A DNA stretch of 64,000 nt. Origin: JASHUC01 sp035523875 (GTDB lineage Bacteria; Pseudomonadota; Gammaproteobacteria; Steroidobacterales; Steroidobacteraceae). The stretch covers positions 100,348-164,347 of the forward strand of contig DATKPY010000029.1 of assembly GCA_035523875.1 (NCBI GenBank), read 5' to 3'. The position numbers were made by a program, and so were the translations under genes. This document shows, piece after piece, positions 9,104-17,819 of this stretch. Each line of letters opens with the position of its first letter. Position 1 is the stretch's first letter. The notes under the pieces are model-generated. The model ran no database searches and had not been told where the DNA came from. It saw nothing but the letters and a program-made list of their open reading frames with translations.

Positions 9104-9439
9104 ATGGCCACTCGACGCAGCAGCGATTCGCGTCGCACGAGGGATCCACCGGCGACATCCGCCACGCCGGGAACGGCCCGCACGGTCGCAACGAGCGCAT
9201 CGACCCCACCCGCACCGGCACCGCGCCGGCGCCGCAGCGACGCCGCCGCCACGAGCGCCGCCAGGGCGCAGCCCCCCGTCGCCGTCTCCGCCGAGCGGCG
9301 CCGCGCCATGATCGCCGAGGGCGCCTACCTGCGCGCGGAGCGCCGGGGCTTTGCGCCGGGCCACGAGTCGGAGGATTGGTTCGCGGCCGAGCAGGAGGTT
9401 GACCGGCTGCTCGCCGGCGGAGCCCAGGCCCGCCAGTAA
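9104..9439 (+). CDS. DUF2934 domain protein
   Basis: 111 aa with a TGAGGAGGAA Shine-Dalgarno. The first 60 residues are Ala/Pro/Arg/Thr-rich and probably disordered. The C-terminal half (about 62-105) carries the DUF2934 pattern RRAMIAEGAYLRAERRGF..GHE.EDWFAAE.EVD, a short helical block found in many proteobacterial proteins of unknown role. It is a stand-alone gene between galU and the ABC exporter. No biochemical function is known; the basic tail might bind nucleic acid, but that is a guess. Confidence 0.8.
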   Translation: MATRRSSDSRRTRDPPATSATPGTARTVATSASTPPAPAPRRRRSDAAATSAARAQPPVAVSAERRRAMIAEGAYLRAERRGFAPGHESEDWFAAEQEVDRLLAGGAQARQ

Positions 9440-9532
9440 GCCGCTCGCCGAGCTCATGCCGAGCGATGACCGCCGGCCCGCGCCCCGGAGCCGCTCGAGC
9501 GCGCGCGTCCGACGCCGGCTCCCGTACGTGAC

Positions 9533-9562
9533 TTGACGCGCCATTGCTGATGTAGTTGCATA
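9533..9562 (+). promoter_or_regulatory. candidate sigma-70 promoter of the ABC exporter operon
   Basis: TTGACG at 9533-9538 and TGCATA at 9557-9562 are separated by 18 bases, about 118 bp before the ATPase start. They lie in the only moderately AT-rich patch of the 240-bp gap that follows the DUF2934 gene. The -35 is good (5/6) and the -10 is moderate. Confidence 0.4.
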
Positions 9563-9679
9563 CAACACCCCTTCCGGATCGGGGTCCACGCCGGTCCCGG
9601 GAAGCCAGAATAACCGTTCCGTTCCGGAGCCTAGGCGGCGTCACAGGCAACAGCGTGCAGCGCACGGCGGGGTGAGCAC

Positions 9680-10375
9680 ATGGCGGCGGTCGTGATTCTC
9701 AAGAATGTGGTGAAGCGCTACACGCGCGGGAAGCAGCAGATCGAGGTGCTGCACAAGCTCGACCTCGAGGTCGAAAGCGGGGAGTTCCTGGCGCTCATGG
9801 GCCCTTCGGGCTCGGGCAAGACGACACTCCTCAATCTCATCGGCGGTCTCGATCACCCCGATGAGGGCGAGGTCACCGTCGCCGGCGAGCGCATCGATCA
9901 GCTCTCGAGCGGCGAGCTCGCACGCTGGCGTGCGCGGCACGTGGGATTCGTCTTTCAATTCTATAACCTGCTGCCGGTGCTCACGGCCGAGCGCAACGTC
10001 GAGGTGCCCCTGCTGCTCACGCGGCTCACGCGCGCGCAGCGCAAGCGCAACGTGGCCGCGGCGCTCGAGCTCGTCGGGCTCGCCGACCGCGCCAAGCACA
10101 AGCCCTCCGAGCTCTCCGGCGGCCAGCAGCAGCGCGTCGCGATCGCCCGCGCGCTCATCGCCGATCCCACGCTGCTCGTGTGCGACGAGCCGACCGGGGA
10201 TCTCGATCGCGAGAGCGCCGAGGAGATCCTGGGGTTGCTCGAGATCCTCAATCGCAAGCAGGGCAAGACCATCATCATGGTCACCCACGATCCGCGCGCC
10301 GCCGCGCACGCCTCGCGGCGCCTGTACGTGGACAAGGGGCGGCTCGCCGCCTCCGAAGAGCGCAGCGCCGCCTAG
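9680..10375 (+). CDS. ABC transporter ATP-binding protein (MacB/LolD type)
   Basis: 231 aa. It is the cytoplasmic ATPase of an exporter whose two permeases follow. Walker A GPSGSGKTT is at 41-49, the Q-loop in VFQFYNLLPVLT at about 91-102, signature LSGGQQQR at 145-152, Walker B LLVCDEP at 165-171 and the H-loop VTHD at 201-204. The FQFYNLLPVLTAERNVE..L segment is typical of the MacB/LolD/FtsE-like branch that serves FtsX-fold permeases. It ends 7 bp before the first permease. No HlyD-type adaptor lies in this operon. Confidence 0.92.
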   Translation: MAAVVILKNVVKRYTRGKQQIEVLHKLDLEVESGEFLALMGPSGSGKTTLLNLIGGLDHPDEGEVTVAGERIDQLSSGELARWRARHVGFVFQFYNLLPVLTAERNVEVPLLLTRLTRAQRKRNVAAALELVGLADRAKHKPSELSGGQQQRVAIARALIADPTLLVCDEPTGDLDRESAEEILGLLEILNRKQGKTIIMVTHDPRAAAHASRRLYVDKGRLAASEERSAA

Positions 10376-10382
10376 CGACCGC

Positions 10383-11540
10383 GTGAAGTACCTGCCTCTC
10401 GTGTGGGCGGCGCTCCGGCGCCGCAAGGCACGGACGCTGCTCACGTTGCTGTCGATCGTGACGGCGTTCTTTCTCTTCGGAGCGCTCCAGGGCTTCAACG
10501 TCGGGATCAACTACGCGTTCAAGCTCATGAACGTGGCGCGCCTGGTGGTGATGAGCCGCGTCAGCATGGAGGATCCCATGCCCCTTGCGCACGCGGCGCG
10601 CATCGCGCAGATCAAGGGCGTGACGGCCGTCACGCCGATCAATTTCATCTTCGGCAGCTATCAGCACCCGACGAACATCCAAGTGGTGATCGGCGTCGAC
10701 CTCCCGGAGCTCCTCAAGGCCAACCCCGATATCGAGGTGCCGCCGGATGAGCTCGCGGCGGCCGAGCGCACCCGCACCGGCGTCATCGTGGGACGGGCGC
10801 TCGCGCAGAAAGAGGGCTGGAAAATCGGCGATCGGATCCCGATCCATGCGCTCAACATGACCAAGCGCGACGGCACCTCGGATTGGGTCTTCGACGTGGT
10901 CGGTTTCTACGATCTGCCGCAGCCGACCTGGGCGGTGCGCATCTGGGGCAATTACGATTACCTGAACGAAGCGCGAGCGAGCGGCAAGGACACCGCGATT
11001 CAGTTCTACGTGGGTGTCAAGGATGCCTCGCAGTCGGCGCGCATCGCCCAGACGATCGACGACCTGTTCGCCAATTCGCCCGATCAGACGGTCACGGAGA
11101 ACGAGAAAGACTATTTCCAGTCGATCATGCGGCAGATCGGCGACATCGGCTTTCTCGTGAATTCGATCGTCGGCGCCGTGTTCTTCACGCTGCTGTTCCT
11201 CACCGCCAATACCATGGCGCAGTCGGTCCGCGAGCGCATCCCGGAGCTCGCGGTGCTCAAGACCCTGGGATTCACCGATGGAGGCGTCCAATGGCTCGTG
11301 CTTGCCGAGGCACTGCTCTTGAGCGTGATCGGCGCCCTGGTCGGGCTCGCACTCGCCGCGCTGGTGCTGCCGGTGGTGTCCTCGACGCTGTCCACCCAGG
11401 GGATCGGTCCGATGCAGGTCCCGCGCGCAGTGTTCGCGGCAGGCCTCGGGGTCGCGGCGCTGCTCGCGCTCGTGAGCGGAATACCGCCTGCGGGCCGGGC
11501 GCGGCGCCTGCGGATCGCGACAGCGCTCTCGGGGCGCTGA
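10383..11540 (+). CDS. ABC transporter permease, FtsX/MacB fold
   Basis: 385 aa from GTG 10383. One N-terminal membrane helix (about 17-39, RTLLTLLSIVTAFFLFGAL) is followed by a large periplasmic MacB_PCD domain (about 45-255). Three C-terminal helices form the FtsX domain (SIVGAVFFTLLFLTANTM, AEALLLSVIGALVGLALAAL and a last one near 350). The RERIPELAVLKTLGFTDGGV coupling segment is diagnostic. It is a probable half of a heterodimeric permease with the next gene, exporting or mechanically acting on an envelope substrate not identifiable here. Confidence 0.88.
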   Translation: MKYLPLVWAALRRRKARTLLTLLSIVTAFFLFGALQGFNVGINYAFKLMNVARLVVMSRVSMEDPMPLAHAARIAQIKGVTAVTPINFIFGSYQHPTNIQVVIGVDLPELLKANPDIEVPPDELAAAERTRTGVIVGRALAQKEGWKIGDRIPIHALNMTKRDGTSDWVFDVVGFYDLPQPTWAVRIWGNYDYLNEARASGKDTAIQFYVGVKDASQSARIAQTIDDLFANSPDQTVTENEKDYFQSIMRQIGDIGFLVNSIVGAVFFTLLFLTANTMAQSVRERIPELAVLKTLGFTDGGVQWLVLAEALLLSVIGALVGLALAALVLPVVSSTLSTQGIGPMQVPRAVFAAGLGVAALLALVSGIPPAGRARRLRIATALSGR

Positions 11541-11556
11541 GCGCGCGGGAATCCAC

Positions 11557-12747
11557 GTGAGGATGCTGCTTCAGGTCGCGGCGGTCGTGTCGATGAACCT
11601 GCGGAGTCTCCCGCAGCGCTTCGCCACCTCGCTCGTGATCGTCATGGGCATCGCGGGCGTCGTGGCGGTCCTGATCTCCGTCCTCTCGGTGGCGACGGGG
11701 CTCGAGCACACCCTCGCGAGCACCGGCCGCGACGATCGGGCGATCATCCTGCACCGTCAGTCGGTCGACGAGGTGGGCAGCGCACTGCCGCGCGCGGCGG
11801 TGCTCACGATCCTCGATGCTCCCGGAATCGCACGCGGCGCGGACGGCAGGCCGATTGCCTCGGCCGAGATGCTCGCGACCATCAACGTGCCCCGGCGCGA
11901 TAACGGACAGCTGGGCACGCTCACGCTGCGCGGGGTGTCCGACGATGTGCTCGCATTGCGCCCGGAGCTGCACCTCGACAGCGGGCGGCTGTTCCGCTCG
12001 GGGCTCCATGAGCTGATCGCAGGCCGAGCGGCGCAGGACCGCTACCGCGGTCTGGAGGTGGGTCGGCACGTTCAGTTCGGTCCGGCCGAATGGACCGTCG
12101 TCGGCACGTTCGACAGCGGCGGGGGCGCGCACGACTCCGAGCTGCTCGCCGACGCCGATACGGTCCTCTCCGCATTTCAGCGCACCACCTTCAACTCCGT
12201 GACCGTGCGGCTTGCCGGCGCCGAGGGCTTGGCGCGCCTCACGAGCGCACTCGAGCGCGATCCGACGCTCTCCGTCATCGTGCGCCGCGAGTCACAATAC
12301 TACGAGCAGCAGTCGCAAAGCTTCGCGCGGCTGCTCACGCTGATCGCGCACATCGTGGGCACGGTCATGGCGATCGGCGCGGTATTCGCGGCGCTCAACA
12401 CCATGTACTCGGCGGTGGCGAGCCGGACGGTGGAGATCGCGACGCTGCGCGCGATCGGCTTCGGGAGCGTGCCGGTCGTGGTCTCGGTGATCACCGAGGC
12501 GCTGCTGCTCGCGCTTTGCGGTGCCGCGCTCGGGGCGACGGTCGCGTGGCTGCTGTTCGACGGAAACACCGTGAGCACGCTCGCCGGCAACACGGGTGTT
12601 GCGCAGATCGTCTTTCACCTGCGCATCGGAGCGGCGCTCATCGCGGTCGGGGTCGTCTGGGCCTGTGCCGTCGGGCTCATCGGGGGACTGCTGCCGGCGC
12701 TGCGCGCGGCGCGGCTCCCGGTCGCCACGGCGTTGCGCGCGCTGTGA
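11557..12747 (+). CDS. ABC transporter permease, FtsX/MacB fold
   Basis: 396 aa from GTG 11557 (an in-frame ATG lies at 11563). The topology matches the preceding gene: an N-terminal helix (about 22-49), a periplasmic domain, then three C-terminal helices with the coupling segment SRTVEIATLRAIGFGSVPVV. It pairs with the gene 16 bp upstream; the two differ enough to be distinct subunits rather than a recent duplication. Its last codon overlaps the GTG start of the next gene (GTGA), implying coupled translation. Confidence 0.88.
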   Translation: MRMLLQVAAVVSMNLRSLPQRFATSLVIVMGIAGVVAVLISVLSVATGLEHTLASTGRDDRAIILHRQSVDEVGSALPRAAVLTILDAPGIARGADGRPIASAEMLATINVPRRDNGQLGTLTLRGVSDDVLALRPELHLDSGRLFRSGLHELIAGRAAQDRYRGLEVGRHVQFGPAEWTVVGTFDSGGGAHDSELLADADTVLSAFQRTTFNSVTVRLAGAEGLARLTSALERDPTLSVIVRRESQYYEQQSQSFARLLTLIAHIVGTVMAIGAVFAALNTMYSAVASRTVEIATLRAIGFGSVPVVVSVITEALLLALCGAALGATVAWLLFDGNTVSTLAGNTGVAQIVFHLRIGAALIAVGVVWACAVGLIGGLLPALRAARLPVATALRAL

Positions 12748-13871
12748 GAATCCGCACGACGCACGTCGGCAGCCTCCCGGGACCGCCGGGCTTCGATCCG
12801 ACGGCCGCGACGAGCGACGCGCAGCTGCGCGAGGCCGTTCAATGGGTGGTCGACGAGCAGCGCGCGGTCGGGCTCGACATCGTCAACGAGGGCGAGCTCA
12901 CGAAGGGCGGGGATTGGCTCGCGTCCATGGAGGGCCGGCTCGGAGGCTTCGAGGTCCGCGCGGTGCCGAACCGGACCTCGGTGATCGTGCAGGGCAGGGA
13001 TCGGGAGGAGTTTGCCGATTTCTACCGCTGGGCGGCCGAGCGCCAGACGCTCTTCTTCACGGCAGACAAGCGCATGCAGGTCGTGCGCCGCTACCAGGTC
13101 TGCATCGCGCCGATCGTCTATCTCGGGACGGCCGCGCTCGAGCGGGAGATCGCGAATCTCGCGGCGGTCGTCGGGGATCGGGGGGATGCGTTTCTCACTT
13201 CCACGGCGCCCGCGAGTCTCGAGGTGTATCGCAGCAACGAGTACTACCGCAGCGAGGAGGAGTTCATCCTCGCGCTGAGCGAGGCGCTGCGCACGGAGTA
13301 CGAGGCGATCGCTGCGGCGGGCTTCCTGCTGCAGATCGACGATGCGTGGCTCGTCGCGCTCTGGGACCGCATCGGGATCGGGATGGGGCTCGCGCAGTTC
13401 AAGCGCCGCTGCGCGCTGCGTATCGAGGCGCTCAATCACGCGCTCGCGCGCATTCCGGCGGAGCGCATCCGCTACCACCTCTGCTGGGGCAGCTGGCATG
13501 GCCCGCACGCTCACGATCTGCCGCTGCGCGACTTCGTGGACCTGATGCTGAGCGTCAAGGCGCGCTACTACTCCTTCGAGGCGGCGAACGTGCGCCACGA
13601 GCACGAGCACGAGCTGTGGCAGCAGGCGCGGCTGCCGGAGGGCAAGGTCATCATCCCGGGCGTCGTCACCCACTCCACCGATCTCATCGAGCATCCGCGG
13701 CTCGTCGCCGAGCGGATCAAGCGCTTCGCCCGCTCGGTCGGCGGGGAGCGCGTGATCGCCGGCACCGATTGCGGATTCGGCGGCCGTACGCACCCGCAGA
13801 TCGCATGGGCGAAGCTGCGCTCGCTGTGCGAGGGCGCGGCGCTCGCGAGCCGCGAGCTCACGGCGGGCTAG
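12744..13871 (+). CDS. MetE catalytic-core protein (cobalamin-independent methionine synthase family)
   Basis: 375 aa from GTG 12744, sharing GTGA with the preceding permease stop. It is only the C-terminal barrel of MetE, with RTTHVGSLP at the N-terminus and a full zinc site: His245 and Cys247 (HLCWGSWHGPH), Glu279 (YSFEAAN) and Cys343 (GTDCGFGG). Such YxjG/MetE-core proteins move methyl groups to a thiol but usually not from methyl-tetrahydrofolate triglutamate as full MetE does; the donor and acceptor are unknown here. The frame open upstream to 12090 overlaps the permease and is not part of it. Coupling to an ABC exporter is unusual. Confidence 0.85.
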   Translation: MRIRTTHVGSLPGPPGFDPTAATSDAQLREAVQWVVDEQRAVGLDIVNEGELTKGGDWLASMEGRLGGFEVRAVPNRTSVIVQGRDREEFADFYRWAAERQTLFFTADKRMQVVRRYQVCIAPIVYLGTAALEREIANLAAVVGDRGDAFLTSTAPASLEVYRSNEYYRSEEEFILALSEALRTEYEAIAAAGFLLQIDDAWLVALWDRIGIGMGLAQFKRRCALRIEALNHALARIPAERIRYHLCWGSWHGPHAHDLPLRDFVDLMLSVKARYYSFEAANVRHEHEHELWQQARLPEGKVIIPGVVTHSTDLIEHPRLVAERIKRFARSVGGERVIAGTDCGFGGRTHPQIAWAKLRSLCEGAALASRELTAG

Positions 13872-13916
13872 CGGTGGTGCGGTGCGTCTACAGGATGCGT
13901 AGGAGGCCCGGCCGCG

Positions 13917-15371
13917 GTGCATGACCTCAAGCGCATCGCGCGGCGGGCCATGCTCGCACGAGGCCTGCTGCCGGAGTTCTCCGCCGAAGCGCAGGCGCAG
14001 GCTCACGGGCTCTCAGGCCCCGCCGAGGCGGCGCGCGGCGCCATCGCGGATCTGCGCGATCTCGCCTGGTCCTCGATCGACAACGACGACTCGCGCGACC
14101 TCGATCAGATCGAGGTCGCAGAGCCGCTCGGATCGGGGGCGGTGAAGGTGTCCGTTGCGATCGCGGACGTGGATGCGCTCGTCCCCGTGCGCACTGCGCT
14201 CGATGCGCACGCGCGCCACAACACGACCTCCGTCTACACCGCCGCGCAGATCTTCCCGATGCTGCCGGAGCGGCTGTCAACGGACCTCACTTCCCTCGGT
14301 GAGGGCGCCGATCGGATTGCGATCGTCGTGGGGGTGACGATCGCGGCCGACGGCACCGTCGCCGACTTCGAGTTGAAGCGCGCCTGGGTGCGCAATCGCG
14401 CGAAGCTCGCTTACGATGCGCTCGGCGCCTGGCTCGAGGGCCGCGGGCCCGCCCCGGCGCGGGTGGCCGCCGTCGCCGGGCTCGCCGAGCAGCTGCGTCT
14501 TCAGGACGCGGTCGCGCAGCGGCTGAAGGCGCTGCGGCACCTGCACGGCGCCCTCACGCTCGATACGCTCGAAGGACGCGCCGTGTTCGAGCGGGGCGAG
14601 CTCACCGATCTCGTCCCCGAGCCCAGGAACCGGGCACGGGAGCTGATCGAGGACTTCATGATTGCGGCGAACACCGCGACCGCGCGGTTCCTCGCGCAAC
14701 GGGGCGCGCCATCGATGCGCCGGGTGCTGCGCACGCCCGCACGCTGGGAGCGCATCGTCGCGCTCGCTGCCGCACTCGGCACGCGACTGCCCGCGCAGCC
14801 GGATGGCCGGGCGCTCGAGGGGTTTCTGAGCGCGCGCTACCGCGCCGAGCCTGCGCGGTTCGCCGATCTCTCGCTCGGCATCGTGAAGCTCCTCGGGCGC
14901 GGAGAGTACGTGGCCGAGCTTCCCGGGGAGAGCACTCCGGGGCATTTCGGCCTCGCCATCAGCGACTACACTCACTCGACGGCGCCCAATCGGCGTTTTC
15001 CGGACCTGATCACCCAGCGTCTCGTCAAGGCGGCGCTCGCGGGGGGCCCGAGTCCTTACGGCGCGGAGGAGCTGCGCGCGCTCGCCGCGCACTGCACGCT
15101 GCAGGAGGACAATGCCGCGCACGTCGAGCGCGAGGTGCGCAAGTGCGCCGCGGCGCTGCTCCTCGAGCCGCGGATCGGCACCACCTTCGCCGCGATCGTC
15201 ACGGGCGTGAACGAGCAGGGCACCTGGGTGCGCATCGCGCGGCCGCTCGCCGAGGGCAAGCTCGTGCGCGGATTCGAGCATCTCGATGTGGGCGATGCGC
15301 TGCGCGTCAAGCTCATCCACACCGACGTGGAGCGCGGACACATCGACTTCGCGAGAGCGCCGCGGGATTGA
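13917..15371 (+). CDS. RNB-domain ribonuclease (RNase II family, short form)
   Basis: 484 aa from GTG 13917, with AGGAGG 6 bp upstream. The RNB catalytic domain covers about residues 45-380: SSIDNDDSRDLDQIEVAE (Asp55, Asp61, Asp63), IADVDALVP, TTSVYTAAQIFPMLPERLSTDL and HSTAPNRRFPDLITQRL. A C-terminal S1-like piece (GTTFAAIVTGVNEQGTWVRI) ends it; no cold-shock domains precede it. RNB enzymes degrade RNA 3' to 5' using metal held by four Asp; here the fourth position is Gln64 (DLDQ instead of DxDD). It is shorter than RNase II or RNase R (about 640-800 aa). Confidence 0.87.
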   Translation: MHDLKRIARRAMLARGLLPEFSAEAQAQAHGLSGPAEAARGAIADLRDLAWSSIDNDDSRDLDQIEVAEPLGSGAVKVSVAIADVDALVPVRTALDAHARHNTTSVYTAAQIFPMLPERLSTDLTSLGEGADRIAIVVGVTIAADGTVADFELKRAWVRNRAKLAYDALGAWLEGRGPAPARVAAVAGLAEQLRLQDAVAQRLKALRHLHGALTLDTLEGRAVFERGELTDLVPEPRNRARELIEDFMIAANTATARFLAQRGAPSMRRVLRTPARWERIVALAAALGTRLPAQPDGRALEGFLSARYRAEPARFADLSLGIVKLLGRGEYVAELPGESTPGHFGLAISDYTHSTAPNRRFPDLITQRLVKAALAGGPSPYGAEELRALAAHCTLQEDNAAHVEREVRKCAAALLLEPRIGTTFAAIVTGVNEQGTWVRIARPLAEGKLVRGFEHLDVGDALRVKLIHTDVERGHIDFARAPRD

Positions 15372-15390
15372 TGGGGCTGCGTTCGGGAGA

Positions 15391-16173
15391 ATGATCATGA
15401 CCTCGAAGGTTTCCTCGCCTGCCCTTGCGTACGAGAACGAGCGATTCCTGGACAGCGACGAGGCGCGACCGTTGCGCATTCTGGCGGAGTATCTGGAGCC
15501 GCTCGAGCGTTTCCGGCGCGCGCGCGTGCACGACACGATCGTCTTTTTCGGCTCGGCGCGCCTCGATCCGCAGGGGCCGCTCGGCCACTACTATGAAGCC
15601 GCGCGCGAGCTCGCGCGTCTGCTCACGACCTGGTCGAAGTCCCTGCCCTCCCACGAGCACCGCTACGTGATCTGCTCGGGCGGCGGAGGGGGCATCATGG
15701 AGGCCGCGAACCGCGGCGCCTCGGAGGCGGGCGGCCGCACGATCGGGCTCAATATCTGCCTGCCACGCGAGCAGAGCCCGAATCCGTTCATCACCCGCGA
15801 GCTCGCCTTCCAGTTTCACTATTTCTTCATGCGCAAGCTCTGGTTCGCGCATCTCGCGCGCGCGCTGGTCGTCTTTCCGGGCGGCTTCGGCACGCTCGAT
15901 GAGCTCACCGAGATTCTCACGCTCGCGCAGACCCGCAAGCTCTCCAATCCGATCGCCGTGGTCCTCTTCGGACGGGAATACTGGAAGGAGATCATCAATT
16001 TCGATGCGCTCGTGCGCCACGGCATGATCGCGCGCGAGGATCTGGAGCTCTTTGAGTTCGCCGACGATCCGGCGATCGCGCTCGCGCTGCTGCAGGCGAA
16101 GCTCAGATTGCTCACCGATGAGGCCGCACCGGGATTTGCGCACTCGCACACGCCGCGACATCCGCTGCCTTGA
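15391..16173 (+). CDS. LOG-family (TIGR00730-like) Rossmann protein
   Basis: 260 aa from ATG 15391; ATG 15397 is equally possible and has better spacing from GGGAGA. The family includes cytokinin-riboside monophosphate phosphoribohydrolases and nucleotide 5'-monophosphate nucleosidases (PpnN). Visible are IVFFGSARL, CSGGGGGIMEAANRGA and the catalytic PGGFGTLDELTEIL (163-175). The RKLWFAHLARALVVFP strand lies between them. The likely reaction is hydrolysis of the N-glycosidic bond of a nucleoside 5'-monophosphate. A terminator-like hairpin follows. Confidence 0.85.
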   Translation: MIMTSKVSSPALAYENERFLDSDEARPLRILAEYLEPLERFRRARVHDTIVFFGSARLDPQGPLGHYYEAARELARLLTTWSKSLPSHEHRYVICSGGGGGIMEAANRGASEAGGRTIGLNICLPREQSPNPFITRELAFQFHYFFMRKLWFAHLARALVVFPGGFGTLDELTEILTLAQTRKLSNPIAVVLFGREYWKEIINFDALVRHGMIAREDLELFEFADDPAIALALLQAKLRLLTDEAAPGFAHSHTPRHPLP

Positions 16174-16194
16174 GAGCGCGGCGCGAACTTTTGC

Positions 16195-16227
16195 GCTCCG
16201 CGAGCGTCACAAGCGGAGCCGGCTTTT
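16195..16227 (+). terminator. probable intrinsic terminator after the LOG-family gene
   Basis: GCTCCGC (16195-16201) pairs with GCGGAGC (16213-16219) across an 11-base loop and is followed by CGGCTTTT, starting 21 bp after the stop. The T-run is short. It ends just before the Shine-Dalgarno of the methyltransferase gene, so it separates two transcription units. Confidence 0.5.
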
Positions 16228-16241
16228 GAGGAGCGCTCGAG

Positions 16242-17102
16242 GTGTCGAGGCGATACGGCTCGCGGCGGGCTCGTACGGGGATCGCAGGGGCGTTGCTCCT
16301 CGCAATGATCGGGGTCGCTGCACGCGCTTCGACCGCCGCCGATTGCGAGCGCGGCTATACACCGAAGTTGGGGCAGCCGGGGAAGGACGTGATGTGGCTT
16401 CCCACGCCCGCTCAACTCGTCGCGCGCATGCTCGATGCCGCGCAAGTCGAGCCCTCGGACGTGGTGTACGATCTCGGAGCGGGCGACGGGCGCATCGTGA
16501 TCGCCGCGGCGAAACGCGGCGCCCGGGCGATCGGCGTAGAGTTCAACCCGCAGCTCGCGGCGCTCGCGCAGTGTCTCGTCACGGCCGCCGGCCTCGGTGC
16601 GCGCGCGCACATCGTGCAGGGCGATCTCTTTCAGACCAACCTCGCCGATGCTACGGTGGTGACGCTTTACCTGCTCCCGCAGCTCAACCGGCGACTGCGG
16701 CCGAAGCTGCTTGCGCTGCGCCCCGGCACGCGCATCGTCTCGCATGCCTACCTCATGGATGACTGGCCCCCGGATGAGCGGATCGAGACCCCCGAAGGAC
16801 TCGCCTACCTCTGGATCGTGCCGGCGCACCTCGACGGCCGCTGGATGTTCCGTGCGCGCGGCGGCTCCGAGCGCTTCCCGGTTACGTTCATACAGACCTA
16901 CCAGAGCCTCGTGGGACTCGTCGGGGATGCGGGTGAGCCCTTGATCGATGCGACGCTCCATGGCTCGCAGTTGCGCTTTGCCTTCGCCGACGGGGAGGGC
17001 GGGCGCGTCCAGGTGGCCGGCGAGGTCGATGGGGCGCGCATCGAGGCGCGCGTGACGCGCGGCGGCCGGAGCGAGTACTATCTCGGCACGCGCAGCGGGT
17101 GA
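16242..17102 (+). CDS. SAM-dependent methyltransferase with N-terminal signal-like sequence
   Basis: 286 aa from GTG 16242, Shine-Dalgarno GAGGAG. A class I methyltransferase core is clear: YDLGAGDGRIV (76-86, SAM glycine loop), IGVEFNPQL (acidic residue binding ribose), QGDLFQTNL and TVVTLYLLPQLN. Before it lies a basic stretch with two Arg pairs and a hydrophobic segment ending ARASTAADC (about 13-35), which looks like a signal peptide or membrane anchor. An Ala/Cys at the end leaves open cleavage or lipidation. SAM is cytoplasmic, so export would be odd. The substrate is unknown; the C-terminal third (about 195-286) is a beta-rich extension. Confidence 0.8.
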   Translation: MSRRYGSRRARTGIAGALLLAMIGVAARASTAADCERGYTPKLGQPGKDVMWLPTPAQLVARMLDAAQVEPSDVVYDLGAGDGRIVIAAAKRGARAIGVEFNPQLAALAQCLVTAAGLGARAHIVQGDLFQTNLADATVVTLYLLPQLNRRLRPKLLALRPGTRIVSHAYLMDDWPPDERIETPEGLAYLWIVPAHLDGRWMFRARGGSERFPVTFIQTYQSLVGLVGDAGEPLIDATLHGSQLRFAFADGEGGRVQVAGEVDGARIEARVTRGGRSEYYLGTRSG

Positions 17103-17116
17103 TTCGCACGCCCCCG

Positions 17117-17734
17117 CTAGCGTGCGGCGGCGACCGGCCGCTCGCGCGGCGCGATCAGCTGTTCCACCCGGTTACGCAGCGCCGCGAGCATCGCCGGAAG
17201 CTCCTTGCGCAGCGCGTGCCTGATGACCGGCCGCGGAATCCAAAACCCCGGGTCCACGAACACCTCGTACTCGACCAGGGTCGCGGCGCCGCTCGACTCG
17301 AGCGACCAGGTGCCGTACTCGGACTTCAGATCGCCGCCGACGCGGTGGAAGTCGATCCGTCCGGGCTCGTGGTACTCCGCGCGATAGATGGAGACGACCG
17401 CCGGCATCAGCCACGAGTACTTCACCACGTGCTTGACGATCTGCCAGGAGCCATCGGGCGCGGCGGCGAGCAACTGACAGCCCTTCAGCCCGGGAATGAA
17501 CGCCGGGGCGTGCGCGCAATCCTTCAACGCGCCGAAAATGGCGCGCGGCGGCGCATCGATGAGGATCGCGGCCTCGATATGCGCATCCGCACCGTCGTGG
17601 CTCGCGCGCTCGATGATCTGTCCGCTCGCGAGTCGCTGCGCAGCCCCAGGCGCGTCGACCCACGCATCGTGGGCTCCGGCCCAGTGCGGCAGGAGCCCAT
17701 AGAGCGCGGCAACGAGCAGCCCGGCCCTTCTCAC
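17117..17734 (-). CDS. secreted START/SRPBCC-fold protein
   Basis: 205 aa from GTG at 17734. A signal peptide (about 1-21, LLVAALYGLLPHWAGA) is followed by a START/polyketide-cyclase-like helix-grip domain: AAILIDAPPRAIFGALKDCAHAP, WQIVKHVVKYSWLMPAVV, GTWSLESSGAATLVEYEVFVDPGFWIPRPVI and a long C-terminal helix. Such domains bind hydrophobic ligands in a central cavity. Ligand and role are unknown. It is divergent from the secreted chalcone-isomerase-like gene (85 bp between starts), and both products are predicted to be periplasmic. Confidence 0.78.
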   Translation of the reverse strand: MRRAGLLVAALYGLLPHWAGAHDAWVDAPGAAQRLASGQIIERASHDGADAHIEAAILIDAPPRAIFGALKDCAHAPAFIPGLKGCQLLAAAPDGSWQIVKHVVKYSWLMPAVVSIYRAEYHEPGRIDFHRVGGDLKSEYGTWSLESSGAATLVEYEVFVDPGFWIPRPVIRHALRKELPAMLAALRNRVEQLIAPRERPVAAAR

Positions 17735-17819
17735 GCCTCATCCTCGCCCACGGCGCATCGCACGCGCTCGGATTTGAGGCCCATGGTAACCTCGTCCCGG
17801 GCTCGAGGGGGAGAGGAGC

